From assembly GCA_963774345.1 (NCBI GenBank), contig CAVZFB010000047.1, positions 1 to 64,000 of the forward strand: a stretch of 64,000 nucleotides of DNA. Direction: 5' to 3'. The position numbers and the translations under genes are program-made. This document shows positions 20,181 to 28,238 of the stretch, one piece after another. The notes under the pieces were generated by a model. It ran no database searches. It was given only the letters and a program-made list of their open reading frames with translations, and had not been told where the DNA came from. Numbering within the stretch: the stretch's first letter is position 1; each line of letters begins with the position of its first letter. The DNA is from AP-15 sp963774345 (lineage in GTDB: Bacteria; Pseudomonadota; Alphaproteobacteria; ATCC43930; CGMCC-115725).

Positions 20181-20990
20181 TCACGGCTGGGCTGCGGACG
20201 CCTGAACCTGCGCCAAGACCTGGTCGAAGGGGTCGGTTGAGACGCGGAAGTCGCCGCGGAACGGGTTGCTGAGCGCGATGATCATGATCAGCACCAAAGC
20301 TCCCGAAATCGCCATCACCGCCGACATGGCCAGGTGCATGCCGATGCTCGGAACGCCGAGCAAAGAGGCGAAAGCGACGGTCAGAGCGCCGCCCATCAAG
20401 GTCACGATCCAGACCACCGCCGGAACGGTGGTGTCGGCAGCCGCCAATCTCTCCTGTCGCGCATCCGATAGCCGCATCAACGATTGTAGCAGCATCGTCT
20501 GCCGGCTGTCGTCGGCCGCGCCGGAGGGTTTGAGACCGGCCGCGATCGCGTTCAATTTGTTCAACCAGAGCGAATTGTCGGCGACCGCTACCCCTTTGGC
20601 CTGTGCGGGCCACTCGACCCTGACCACGGTCTCGACATAGCCGAGAATGCCGTCACGCAGCAGCGACCTTTCCGGGTCGGCGAACCCGAGCGAGACATTG
20701 TAGACATCGCGAACAACGCCGGCCTCGGCATAGCTTGTGGCCTTCGCGGCGTTGTAGTGCTCCCAAACGACCATGGCGACGAAGGCCAGCAGCACCGCAA
20801 ACGTCACGCCTATCACCGAGAATATCGCCGCCGCGACGTCATTGTGTCGACGGCGGAATTCGAGCGACAGGAACGGGCGGATCGCCAGCCCGAGCAACAT
20901 CGCGCCGAGCGCGGCCGCACCCGCCAACAGCAGCCCGACACCCCAGAGCGGGTATTCGTAAACCATGCCGGGCTGCATCAGCATCTGCAC
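20181..20990 (-). CDS. DUF4239 (bestrophin-like) membrane protein
   Basis: About 269 residues. Two N-terminal spans (WGVGLLLAGAAALGAMLLGL and IFSVIGVTFAVLLAFVAMVV) are followed by a soluble middle with ERSLLRDGILGYVETVV, then two C-terminal spans (AVVWIVTLMGGALTVAFASL and GMHLAMSAVMAISGALVLIM). The last two precede NPFRGDFRVS, a segment typical of DUF4239. Function unknown; the family resembles bestrophin channels only in topology. GTG 20990 was chosen because GAGGGG lies 7 nt upstream; ATG 20984 is close behind. The gene's upstream region contains the TTCCCGGTT repeat cluster. Confidence 0.8.
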   Translation of the reverse strand: MQMLMQPGMVYEYPLWGVGLLLAGAAALGAMLLGLAIRPFLSLEFRRRHNDVAAAIFSVIGVTFAVLLAFVAMVVWEHYNAAKATSYAEAGVVRDVYNVSLGFADPERSLLRDGILGYVETVVRVEWPAQAKGVAVADNSLWLNKLNAIAAGLKPSGAADDSRQTMLLQSLMRLSDARQERLAAADTTVPAVVWIVTLMGGALTVAFASLLGVPSIGMHLAMSAVMAISGALVLIMIIALSNPFRGDFRVSTDPFDQVLAQVQASAAQP

Positions 20991-21168
20991 GGTCGCCCCC
21001 CTCGGGCCGTTAGCTTTCGCCGCCACGGTTTGGCCGCGAAATGATTGTATCGTCAGCGGCAGGTTTCACCACCGACATGCCAGGTCCCGAAATGATCGAG
21101 ATATCCACCTCCGCCGGCATACTCGAAGCGCTGCGGCGCGTGACACCCCCAACGGAGGTTGTTTTTAC

Positions 21169-21338
21169 TTCCCGTAATTCCCGGTTCCCCGAATTTATTT
21201 CCCGGTTCGGGCAAAAAAATTCCCGGTTCGCAGCCGGCGGGAATTCGCTCGTAAGTATATGAATTTACGCTATGTTTCCCCAAGAAACCGAGGGCTACAG
21301 GGGCGAAATCGATGCGATTCCCGGTTGTTTTCCCGGTT
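21169..21338. repeat. Cluster of phased TTCCCGGTT direct repeats
   Basis: Five perfect TTCCCGGTT 9-mers start at 21178, 21199, 21220, 21318 and 21330, with a partial TTCCCGTAA at 21169. The first three are exactly 21 bp apart, two turns of B-DNA. Inverted CGGGAA half-sites lie near 21237 and 21340. The spacer is AT-richer than the surroundings and lies between the end of the encapsulin gene and the start of the DUF4239 gene. It could be a protein-binding array (repressor, nucleoid or replication-type iterons). There is no ORF of interest across it. Confidence 0.8.
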
Positions 21339-21364
21339 CTACGGGAATGTCGCCGGGCGGTGGC

Positions 21365-22174
21365 CTACGCGCCCGGCGCCGGCGCCAGTGCCACCGCGGC
21401 TTCGCTGGTCAGCAGCAGGAAGGTGAAGCTCTCCTGCAAATAAAGACGGACCGCGGCGTCGGTATGGCTCAGATAGCCGATCGAGAAGTCCTGGCCGATA
21501 TGCAGGTCGAAATCGCCGCCGCGGGTGGTCAGCACAAAGCCGCCGGTGATCGCCGGAGCCCAAATTATCTCGGTCTCGACCAGCCGATGGATGTGCTGAA
21601 TTACAGGATAGCCGTGGTCTCTCGCCTCGGCTACCGCGGTATAGGTCTCGGCTCCCAACACGACCGAATAGGGGCCGTTGACGCCGACCAGGCGTAATTC
21701 GCTCAGAGCGTGCGCGATCGCGTCCGGATAGTCGGCCACATCTGCCGGAAGGGTCACCACCGGGTTGCTGGCACCCTCGCGAATACCCTGGATGCCAGCC
21801 GCTGCATAGCCTTCGAAAATTGCGCCGTCCTCGGCAAAGGCGATTTTTTTGGCGGCGTCCTTGGTCGGCTGCCAGTCCGAATCATTGGCGCCGCGCTCGA
21901 CGTCGTCAATCATCTGGCGGTCGAGTTCGAACGGCACGCGCAATTCAACCAGCGCCTTGACCTCGCGCTGGCGGGAGAGGATGCCGTCCCCCGGCGCCGT
22001 GATATTCCGGAGGTGGCCGGTGCCGACCGCCGACAGCATCGTGCCGGCCGGGCCCTGTACATCGACCACGCGGCGGCCGGCAAGGTAGCGCTTTAGGGTG
22101 CGCGAGGCCTCTTCCTCGATCTGCGCCCAGGCCGCATCGGAAATCGGCGCCAGCTCGCGGTGCAGGTTATTCAT
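21365..22174 (-). CDS. Encapsulin shell protein (family 1)
   Basis: A 269-residue HK97-fold protein that assembles into a nanocompartment. The N terminus MNNLHRELAPISDAAWAQIE and EASRTLKRYLAGRRVVDVQG is the family 1 (linocin-like) signature. YSVVLGAETYTAVAE, IHRLVETEIIWAP and the C-terminal YLSHTDAAVRLYLQESFTFL are also typical. Length matches the ~265-residue family. Its ATG lies inside the end of the DyP peroxidase gene (8-nt overlap), so shell and cargo are coupled. The shell should enclose the upstream peroxidase through its C-terminal peptide. Confidence 0.96.
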   Translation of the reverse strand: MNNLHRELAPISDAAWAQIEEEASRTLKRYLAGRRVVDVQGPAGTMLSAVGTGHLRNITAPGDGILSRQREVKALVELRVPFELDRQMIDDVERGANDSDWQPTKDAAKKIAFAEDGAIFEGYAAAGIQGIREGASNPVVTLPADVADYPDAIAHALSELRLVGVNGPYSVVLGAETYTAVAEARDHGYPVIQHIHRLVETEIIWAPAITGGFVLTTRGGDFDLHIGQDFSIGYLSHTDAAVRLYLQESFTFLLLTSEAAVALAPAPGA

Positions 22175-23243
22175 TCCGGGGGCCTCTCTTCAGGGAGCCG
22201 ATGCCGAGCGAACCGTCGTGCACCTGCGAGATGGGTTGCGGGGGATCGGCCGCGGGGGCCGCGGGCGGCCCGTCGACGCTCACATTCTCCAAAAAAGTCG
22301 CGGTCGGCGCAAAGAACAGATTGCCGGTGACGGCGCGGCTGAAATCGAGAATGCGGTCGTAATTCCCGGGCGGCTTGCCGATGAACATGTTTTCGAGCAT
22401 CTGCTCAATGGTCCGCGGCGAGCGCGCGTAACCGATGAAATAGGTGCCGAAGTCGCCCCTGCCGACCTCGCCGAACGCCATATTGTCGCGGAGAATTTTG
22501 ACTTCCTCGCCGTTCTCGACAATCACCGTTAGCGCGTTGTGCGCCGAGCTCGGCTTGACCGCGTCGTCGAGCTCGACATTGGACAATTTGGTGCGGCCGA
22601 TGATGCGTTCTTGCGCCTCCGTCAACAGTGCATTCCAGGCAGCCAGATCATGAAGATACTTCTGCACGATGACATAGCTGCCGCCGGCGAAGCCGGGGTC
22701 CTCGTCGCCCACGAAAACGGCGTCTTTAGCAGCCTGACCTTCCGGGTTCTCGGTGCCGTCGACAAAACCGAGCAGGTCGCGCTGGTCGAAATAGCTGAAG
22801 CCGTGCACCTCGTCGACCGACGATACCGCACCGCTGACCCGCTCCATGATTTGCGCCGCCAGCTCGAAGCATAGACCCATACGCTGGGCGCGGATGTGGA
22901 ACAGGATGTCGCCGGGCGTGGCGATAGCGTGCCGCGCCCCGGCCCGGAACTCGCGGAACGGGTGCAACTCCGCCGGACGTGGCGTGCCGAAAAGCCGGTC
23001 CCAGACCTCGGAGCCGAACGCCGTCACGCAGGAAAGTCTGCCTTCGAGGTCGCGAAACCCGACCGCGCGCAACAATGTGGCGAGGTCCGCGCATAACGAT
23101 CGCACTGCCACCTCGGCCTCGGCGCCCCGGTTGACCGTGACCACCAGGAAGATCGCGGCCGGCGTCAGCGGCGCTGCGGCCGGTTGCGGCACGGCGTTTG
23201 GATCACCCATCGCCGCGGGCGTTGTCATCGGATCGGACTCCAT
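22167..23243 (-). CDS. DyP-type haem peroxidase, encapsulin cargo
   Basis: A 358-residue dye-decolourising peroxidase. The GxxDG haem-site motif is in GFVDGTENPEG (~residues 161-171), the likely proximal histidine in KPSSAHNAL (~230), and the family block GRGDFGTYFIGYAR at ~260-273. The last ~40 residues form a proline/alanine-rich linker ending in DGSLGIGSLKRG, the standard encapsulin cargo-loading peptide (GSLGIGSLK core). Encapsulated DyPs use hydrogen peroxide against a still uncertain substrate. It is first in the pair; the shell gene overlaps its end. ATG 23243 or ATG 23228 could be the start. Confidence 0.96.
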   Translation of the reverse strand: MESDPMTTPAAMGDPNAVPQPAAAPLTPAAIFLVVTVNRGAEAEVAVRSLCADLATLLRAVGFRDLEGRLSCVTAFGSEVWDRLFGTPRPAELHPFREFRAGARHAIATPGDILFHIRAQRMGLCFELAAQIMERVSGAVSSVDEVHGFSYFDQRDLLGFVDGTENPEGQAAKDAVFVGDEDPGFAGGSYVIVQKYLHDLAAWNALLTEAQERIIGRTKLSNVELDDAVKPSSAHNALTVIVENGEEVKILRDNMAFGEVGRGDFGTYFIGYARSPRTIEQMLENMFIGKPPGNYDRILDFSRAVTGNLFFAPTATFLENVSVDGPPAAPAADPPQPISQVHDGSLGIGSLKRGPRNE

Positions 23244-23368
23244 TGTCGGGCGCCCCCACAGAATGCGTGATCCACACGATCAGCGCCTCCCTCCGATCCG
23301 GACGATGCGACACGTGGCTCCGATCCGCAAGGTTGCGGCACGCTGTCGTGGCATGCGCGGAAATAGGT

Positions 23369-23989
23369 TTACGCGACGCCGCGCGGCTCCCGAGCCCGGA
23401 CGATCGCCAGCCGACCTTCCTGCCAAAGGCAGTCGACCGCGGTAAAGCCGGCCCCGCGGATCGTCTCCATTTGCGCGTCGATCCCGCCGATCAGACCGAA
23501 CAAATCGTAATCGAGAAAGACGCCGGCCGGCCTCAAAATGCCGGCGACCGCGCGATAGCAGGCGGCGATCTGACCGAGATCGCGCAGATTATGGATCGCG
23601 ATTGCCGAGACGGCGAAATCGAACGGGCCGCCGACGCTATCGGTCCATTTCGGATCGCTAAGATCGCCGACAACGTATTTCACCCGCTCGCCATGTACGG
23701 CCAGACGTTGCCGCGCCTGATCCAGCATCGGCTGCGAATAATCCTGCAAGGTCACGACGGCGCGGGGAAAGGCGCTCAGCACCTCCTCGGTCACCACGCC
23801 ATAGCCGCCGCCGACATCCAATACCGTAATCTCGCCCTCTACGGCATAGGGCGCCGCGGCGAGCATCTGCCGCAGGCGCTGGCGGCGTTCCTCGTCGCGC
23901 GTCAGGTCGCGGGCGATCCATTCCTCGACATAGCTCGCCGAGTGCCAGTCGTGATGGTCGACCGAAATTCCGTCCCTCGTCGAAGACAT
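23369..23989 (-). CDS. Class I SAM-dependent methyltransferase
   Basis: A 206-residue cytosolic methyltransferase. The SAM-binding motif VLDVGGGYGVVTEEVL is at ~56-71, the acidic motif II VTLQDYSQPMLDQAR at ~79-93, VVGDLSDPKW follows, and the post-motif FDFAVSAIAIHNLRD is at ~124-138. The substrate is unknown. GAGGAGG sits 7 nt before the ATG. It lies 125 nt upstream of the DyP gene on the same strand, so co-transcription is possible but not clear. Confidence 0.87.
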   Translation of the reverse strand: MSSTRDGISVDHHDWHSASYVEEWIARDLTRDEERRQRLRQMLAAAPYAVEGEITVLDVGGGYGVVTEEVLSAFPRAVVTLQDYSQPMLDQARQRLAVHGERVKYVVGDLSDPKWTDSVGGPFDFAVSAIAIHNLRDLGQIAACYRAVAGILRPAGVFLDYDLFGLIGGIDAQMETIRGAGFTAVDCLWQEGRLAIVRAREPRGVA

Positions 23990-24106
23990 CGCCTGCCCTC
24001 CTCGTCAGCACAGCTCTGGAGCGATCATATCCGAGGCTGCACGCTTGCAGCACCGGTCGAGTTGTGACAACCAGACGCGCAATTCGAGCCACAAGGAGCT
24101 AGGCAG

Positions 24107-25483
24107 ATGCCGCGCTATGATTTCGACCTATTCACGATCGGCGCCGGCTCTGGCGGGGTGGCGAGTTCGCGCCGCGCCGCCGGTTATGGCGCGCGTGTCG
24201 CGATCTGCGAGGAGCTGCGCGTCGGCGGCACTTGCGTGCTGCGCGGCTGCGTCCCGAAGAAATTGCTGGTCTACGGCGCGCAATTCGCCGACGCCTTTGC
24301 CGACGCCGCCGGCTTCGGCTGGACCGTACCGCCGGCGCATTTCGACTGGCCGAGCCTGATCGCCGCCAAGGACAACGAAATCGGGCGTTTGTCGCAGATC
24401 TACATCAATATGCTCAACAATAGCGGCGTCGAGATCATCGACGGCCGCGGTATCGTATGCGACCCGCACACCGTCGAAGTCGCCGGACAGACCTATACCG
24501 CCGACAAAATCCTGATCGCCGTCGGCGGGCATCCGACCGTGCCGAATATCCCCGGCATCGAACATGTGATTTCGTCGAACGAGGCGCTCGACTTGCCCCA
24601 TCTGCCGCGGCGCATCGTGATCGTCGGCGGCGGCTACATCGCGGTCGAGTTCGCCGGGATCTTCAACGGTTTCGGCAGCGAGGTCGTCGAAATCATCCGG
24701 CGCGAGGATTTGCTCTACGGCTTCGACGACGATCTTCGCGTGGCATTAGCCCAGGAGATGCGCGGCCGCGGCATCGAGATCCACACCCGCACCCAGATCG
24801 CGCGCATCGTCAAGGCGCCGCGAGAGGGCTATTCGCTCTTCACCACGCACGGCCAGGAGATTTCGGCCGACCTAGTCATGTACGCGACCGGGCGCAAGCC
24901 CAACACGCGGGGCCTCGGCCTAGCCGAAGCCGGCGTGAAGCTCGACGACAACGGGGCGGTCGTCGTCGACGAATGGCAGCGCGCGACCGTGCCCAACATC
25001 TACGCCGTCGGCGATGTGACGGATCGGATCAACTTGACCCCGGTCGCCATCGCCGAAGGCCGCGCCATCGCCGAGACCGTCTACAACAACAACCCGATCA
25101 AGATGGACCACCGTGACGTCCCTTCGGCCGTGTTCAGCCAGCCGCCGATCGGGACCGTCGGACTGACCGAGGAGGAGGCGCGCCGGGAATTCGGTGAGAT
25201 CGACATCTACAGCGCCCGCTTCAAGCCGATGAAAAACACTTTGTCCGGACGCGATGAGCGCACCCTGATGAAGCTCGTCGTCGACGCGCGCAGCGACCGC
25301 GTGCTGGGCTGCCACATGCTCGGCCCGGATGCGCCCGAAATCATCCAGGGTGTGGCGATCGCGGTTAAATGCGGCGCGACCAAGCGGCAGTTCGACCAGA
25401 CCGTCGGCATCCATCCGAGCGCGGCCGAAGAGTTCGTCACGATGCGCGAAAAGGTCGTCCGCCCCAAACTCGCGGCGGAATAG
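24107..25483 (+). CDS. gor: Glutathione-disulfide reductase
   Basis: A 458-residue FAD enzyme that reduces GSSG with NADPH. The FAD-binding start DLFTIGAGSGGVASSRRAA, the redox-active pair in GGTCVLRGCVPKKLL (~42-56), the NADPH fold IVIVGGGYIAVEFAGIF (~167-183), the second FAD motif NIYAVGDVTDRINLTPVAI (~301-319) and the dimer-interface HPSAAEEFVTM (~441-451) with catalytic histidine are all present. AAGGAG precedes the ATG by 10 nt. It converges on tatC. Other class I disulfide reductases are less likely because of the GCVPKK form. Confidence 0.95.
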   Translation: MPRYDFDLFTIGAGSGGVASSRRAAGYGARVAICEELRVGGTCVLRGCVPKKLLVYGAQFADAFADAAGFGWTVPPAHFDWPSLIAAKDNEIGRLSQIYINMLNNSGVEIIDGRGIVCDPHTVEVAGQTYTADKILIAVGGHPTVPNIPGIEHVISSNEALDLPHLPRRIVIVGGGYIAVEFAGIFNGFGSEVVEIIRREDLLYGFDDDLRVALAQEMRGRGIEIHTRTQIARIVKAPREGYSLFTTHGQEISADLVMYATGRKPNTRGLGLAEAGVKLDDNGAVVVDEWQRATVPNIYAVGDVTDRINLTPVAIAEGRAIAETVYNNNPIKMDHRDVPSAVFSQPPIGTVGLTEEEARREFGEIDIYSARFKPMKNTLSGRDERTLMKLVVDARSDRVLGCHMLGPDAPEIIQGVAIAVKCGATKRQFDQTVGIHPSAAEEFVTMREKVVRPKLAAE

Positions 25484-25532
25484 GTCGGCGGCGAGTGGTT
25501 CGCACGTCATAGCGAAGTGAGGGCAGCGCCGA

Positions 25533-26366
25533 TCACCCACCGGGAGCCGGGGTGCCCTTGCCGGCGAGTTCGGCCTCCTCAGCGGCCTCGCGTTTGGCGC
25601 GCGCTTTCTCGACCATGCGGCAGGAGATGATCGAGGCCTCGAACAGGATAATCAGCGGGATCGCCAGGCTCGTCTGGCTGATCACATCGGGCGGCGTTAG
25701 CACCGCGGCAACGACGAACATGATGACGATTGCGTAGCGGCGTTTCGAGGCGAGCCCGGCCGCGGTGACGAGCCCGACCCGCGCCATCAAGGTCAGCAGC
25801 ACCGGCAGTTGAAAGGCGACGCCAAACGCGAGCAGCAGGGTCATAACCAAGGACAGGTACTCGTTGACCTTGGCCTCGAGAACAATCGGCAATGTTCCCG
25901 AACCTCCCGGTGATTCAAAGCTGACAAAAAACCGCCAAGCGTATGGGATCACGACAAAATATGCGAGCGAGGCGCCCATCAGAAACAGCACCGGCGTCGC
26001 AAACAAGTAAGGGAAGAAGGCCCCCTTTTCGTTCTTGTAGAGGCCCGGTGCGACGAATTTCCATATTTGGATCGCAACGACGGGAAAGGCGATGCACAGC
26101 GCCGCCCAGAACGAGACCTTGACATACGTGAAAAAGGCTTCGGTCAGCCCGGTATAGATCAAATGCCGTCCAGTTTGGCCGGCAAAGATCACCGCAAGCG
26201 GATGGACCAGGAAACCGTAAATCCGGACCTTGAACTGATAACATATCAGAAACGCGACCATGATCGCGCCAATCGACCACATCAGCCGGTTACGCAGCTC
26301 GATCAGGTGGTCGAGCAGCGGCATCCGCCCCCCTTCGAGCTCGGCGTCCCGATCGTCCTCTGCCAT
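25533..26366 (-). CDS. tatC: Sec-independent translocase subunit TatC
   Basis: A 277-residue inner-membrane protein with six spans. It forms the receptor core that recognises twin-arginine signal peptides. MPLLDHLIELRNRLMWSIGA is the N-terminal TatC signature, with the conserved glutamate in the HLIELR loop. LTEAFFTYVKVSFWAAL and the C-terminal spans ending IPLIILFEASII match the family. The ATG lies 6 nt after tatB, so the two form one operon. Confidence 0.97.
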   Translation of the reverse strand: MAEDDRDAELEGGRMPLLDHLIELRNRLMWSIGAIMVAFLICYQFKVRIYGFLVHPLAVIFAGQTGRHLIYTGLTEAFFTYVKVSFWAALCIAFPVVAIQIWKFVAPGLYKNEKGAFFPYLFATPVLFLMGASLAYFVVIPYAWRFFVSFESPGGSGTLPIVLEAKVNEYLSLVMTLLLAFGVAFQLPVLLTLMARVGLVTAAGLASKRRYAIVIMFVVAAVLTPPDVISQTSLAIPLIILFEASIISCRMVEKARAKREAAEEAELAGKGTPAPGG

Positions 26367-26372
26367 GGCGAC

Positions 26373-26903
26373 TTACGGTTTGGGCGGCCCGAGGTCGCGG
26401 GCGAGGGCGCCGGGCCGCGTGTCAACCGCGGGCGTCGGTTCGCCGATCGCGGGTTCTGTCGAGCCGGGTTCGGGCGCCGCCACCGCCGAGGGCGCGACAT
26501 CGCCCGGCGGGGGTTCGAGTGGCGTAGGCTGCTGCGTCGCTGCCTCGACTGCCGGCTCGCCGCCCTCGGCGACCGGTAACGGCAATGCTTCGGTCCCAGA
26601 AAAGTTCGGCAGTTCAGGCGGTCTCAGACTTTCGCTCAGGCTTCCGGTTGGATCGATCGTGTTGTGGAACTCCTTGTCGAGATCGAATTCGGTCGCCTTT
26701 TTGAGGTCTTGCCGCACCTCTTCGAGCTCGGCCTCGCGGATCATCTGGTCGATGCTGCTCTGAAACTCTCGCGACAAGGTGCGCGCCTTGCGCATCCAAT
26801 AACCGGCGATGCGCATCGCCTTCGGCAGATCCTTCGGTCCGATGAAGACGAGCGCCACGATCCCGATCAACAGAATCTCTGGCCAGCCCAGATCAAACAG
26901 CAT
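26373..26903 (-). CDS. tatB: Sec-independent translocase subunit TatB
   Basis: A 176-residue protein: one N-terminal span (MLFDLGWPEILLIGIVALVF), the hinge IGPKDLPKAMR, an amphipathic helix with YWMRKARTLSREFQSSIDQM, then a long proline/alanine-rich tail. The E8-equivalent glutamate in GWPEI is typical of TatB rather than TatA. No tatA gene is visible in the 160-bp gap upstream, where it would normally sit. Confidence 0.95.
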   Translation of the reverse strand: MLFDLGWPEILLIGIVALVFIGPKDLPKAMRIAGYWMRKARTLSREFQSSIDQMIREAELEEVRQDLKKATEFDLDKEFHNTIDPTGSLSESLRPPELPNFSGTEALPLPVAEGGEPAVEAATQQPTPLEPPPGDVAPSAVAAPEPGSTEPAIGEPTPAVDTRPGALARDLGPPKP

Positions 26904-27065
26904 CGGATCGCATTCCGCTCCGAAGATTAGACATGGCCAGGGCTCCGCAAGCGGGCGCGATGATGTCAGAAAGGGCCGATGCCGGCAACGCCGCCCTAGG
27001 CGGGGCTAATCCGCCGACCGGCGATATCTCCCTCGCTCTGCCCTCTGCTATGCGGCCCGTCAAGG

Positions 27066-27251
27066 TCAGCGTCGCACCAGCCAGACCAGGGCGACACCGG
27101 CGCAGGCGGCGGCGAGGCCAGCGATCCGTAACGCCTGCGGTGGGATCGAGATGGCCTGAGCCGCAGCCCGTTTCATGCCCTTTGGGAACAACGCGTAGAG
27201 ACAACCCTCGATCACCAGCACGAGGGCGAGCGCCGTCCACAGGTCATTCAT
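27066..27251 (-). CDS. DUF2065 (YjeT-like) small membrane protein
   Basis: 61 residues with two membrane spans: MNDLWTALALVLVIEGCLYA and ALRIAGLAAACAGVALVWLV, joined by FPKGMKRAAAQAISIPPQ. This is the DUF2065 pattern. In Escherichia coli the homologue yjeT also follows hflC, and here it starts 45 nt after hflC ends. Function unknown; the context suggests a part in HflKC/FtsH membrane quality control. Confidence 0.88.
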   Translation of the reverse strand: MNDLWTALALVLVIEGCLYALFPKGMKRAAAQAISIPPQALRIAGLAAACAGVALVWLVRR

Positions 27252-27296
27252 TGCCGGATCGGTCAGCCCAATTACCGGCCGCGAACGATATTCGAT

Positions 27297-28211
27297 TCAC
27301 CGCAAACCGGGTTTCGTCGGGGCCGCTGCTTGCGGCGGCGGCGCCGCACCAGCCGGGTTCCCGAAGAATCGGAAAAAACTGCTGTTGGGGTTCAACACGA
27401 ACGATGTGTTATTGCCGGTGAGCGCGTCTCGATAGGCCTGCAGAGACCGATAAAAGACAAAGAAATCCTTATCCTGGTCGTACGCGTTCGCATAGATCTC
27501 GATGGCCTTGGCGTCGCCGTCGCCGCGCACCTTCTGCGCGTCGCGCTGCGCATCGGCAAGTATCACCGTACGTTCGCGGTCGGCGTTGGCGCGAACAGTC
27601 TTCGCCGCCTGGGCGCCTTCGCCGCGGTATAAGGCCGCCTGTTGCTGCCGTTCGGACCGCATGCGGGCAAAGATCGCTTCGCTGTTCTGGGGTGGCAAAT
27701 CGGCGCGGCGGATGCGCACATCGACGACCTCGATGCCAAAGGGCTTGGCCTGGCCGGCGACCGCGTCGCGGATCTGCCGCATGATTGTCGCCCGCTGCGG
27801 CGACAGCAGCGCCGACAGGGTGACATTGCCAATGACTTGCCGCAGGCTGCCGCTGACGAGCGCGCCGAGCCGGGCCCGCGCCGTAACTTCGGAGGCGACG
27901 GTCTGATAGAATAGCAGCGGGTTGGTAATGCGATAGCGGGCATAGGTGTCGACGATGAGCCGTTTCTGATCGGATGCGATGACCTCCTCGGGCGGCGGCT
28001 CGAAATCGAGCAGGCGCTTGTCGTAGAGGATCACATTCTGAATGAACGGCTTCTTGACCTGCAGGCCGGGGTCGCGAAGGACCCGGAGCGGCTGGCCGAA
28101 CTGGAGCACCAGCGCCTGCTCGGTCTGGTCGACGATGAACAGCGAGCTCATCGCAAAGATGCCGACAACGACCAGCACCGCGGCAATGGCAAATAGAACG
28201 GGCCGGCTCAT
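27297..28211 (-). CDS. hflC: FtsH protease modulator HflC
   Basis: A 304-residue band-7/SPFH protein with one N-terminal span (PVLFAIAAVLVVVGIFAMSS). It continues as IVDQTEQALVLQFGQPLRVL, the SPFH domain with VDVRIRRADLPPQNSEAIFA, a coiled coil (ERQQQAALYRGEGAQAAKTV, ADAQRDAQKVRGDGDAKAIE) and FFVFYRSLQAYRDAL. HflC and HflK assemble into a membrane cage around the FtsH protease. It lies 27 nt after hflK. Confidence 0.96.
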   Translation of the reverse strand: MSRPVLFAIAAVLVVVGIFAMSSLFIVDQTEQALVLQFGQPLRVLRDPGLQVKKPFIQNVILYDKRLLDFEPPPEEVIASDQKRLIVDTYARYRITNPLLFYQTVASEVTARARLGALVSGSLRQVIGNVTLSALLSPQRATIMRQIRDAVAGQAKPFGIEVVDVRIRRADLPPQNSEAIFARMRSERQQQAALYRGEGAQAAKTVRANADRERTVILADAQRDAQKVRGDGDAKAIEIYANAYDQDKDFFVFYRSLQAYRDALTGNNTSFVLNPNSSFFRFFGNPAGAAPPPQAAAPTKPGLR

Positions 28212-28238
28212 CGTTCGGTCCTCATCGCCGGCTCTTCC

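Noticed and set aside
21041..21697. Short ORFs across the TTCCCGGTT cluster and antisense to encapsulin
   Set aside because: They are built from repeat sequence or lie opposite the encapsulin gene; no coding signature.
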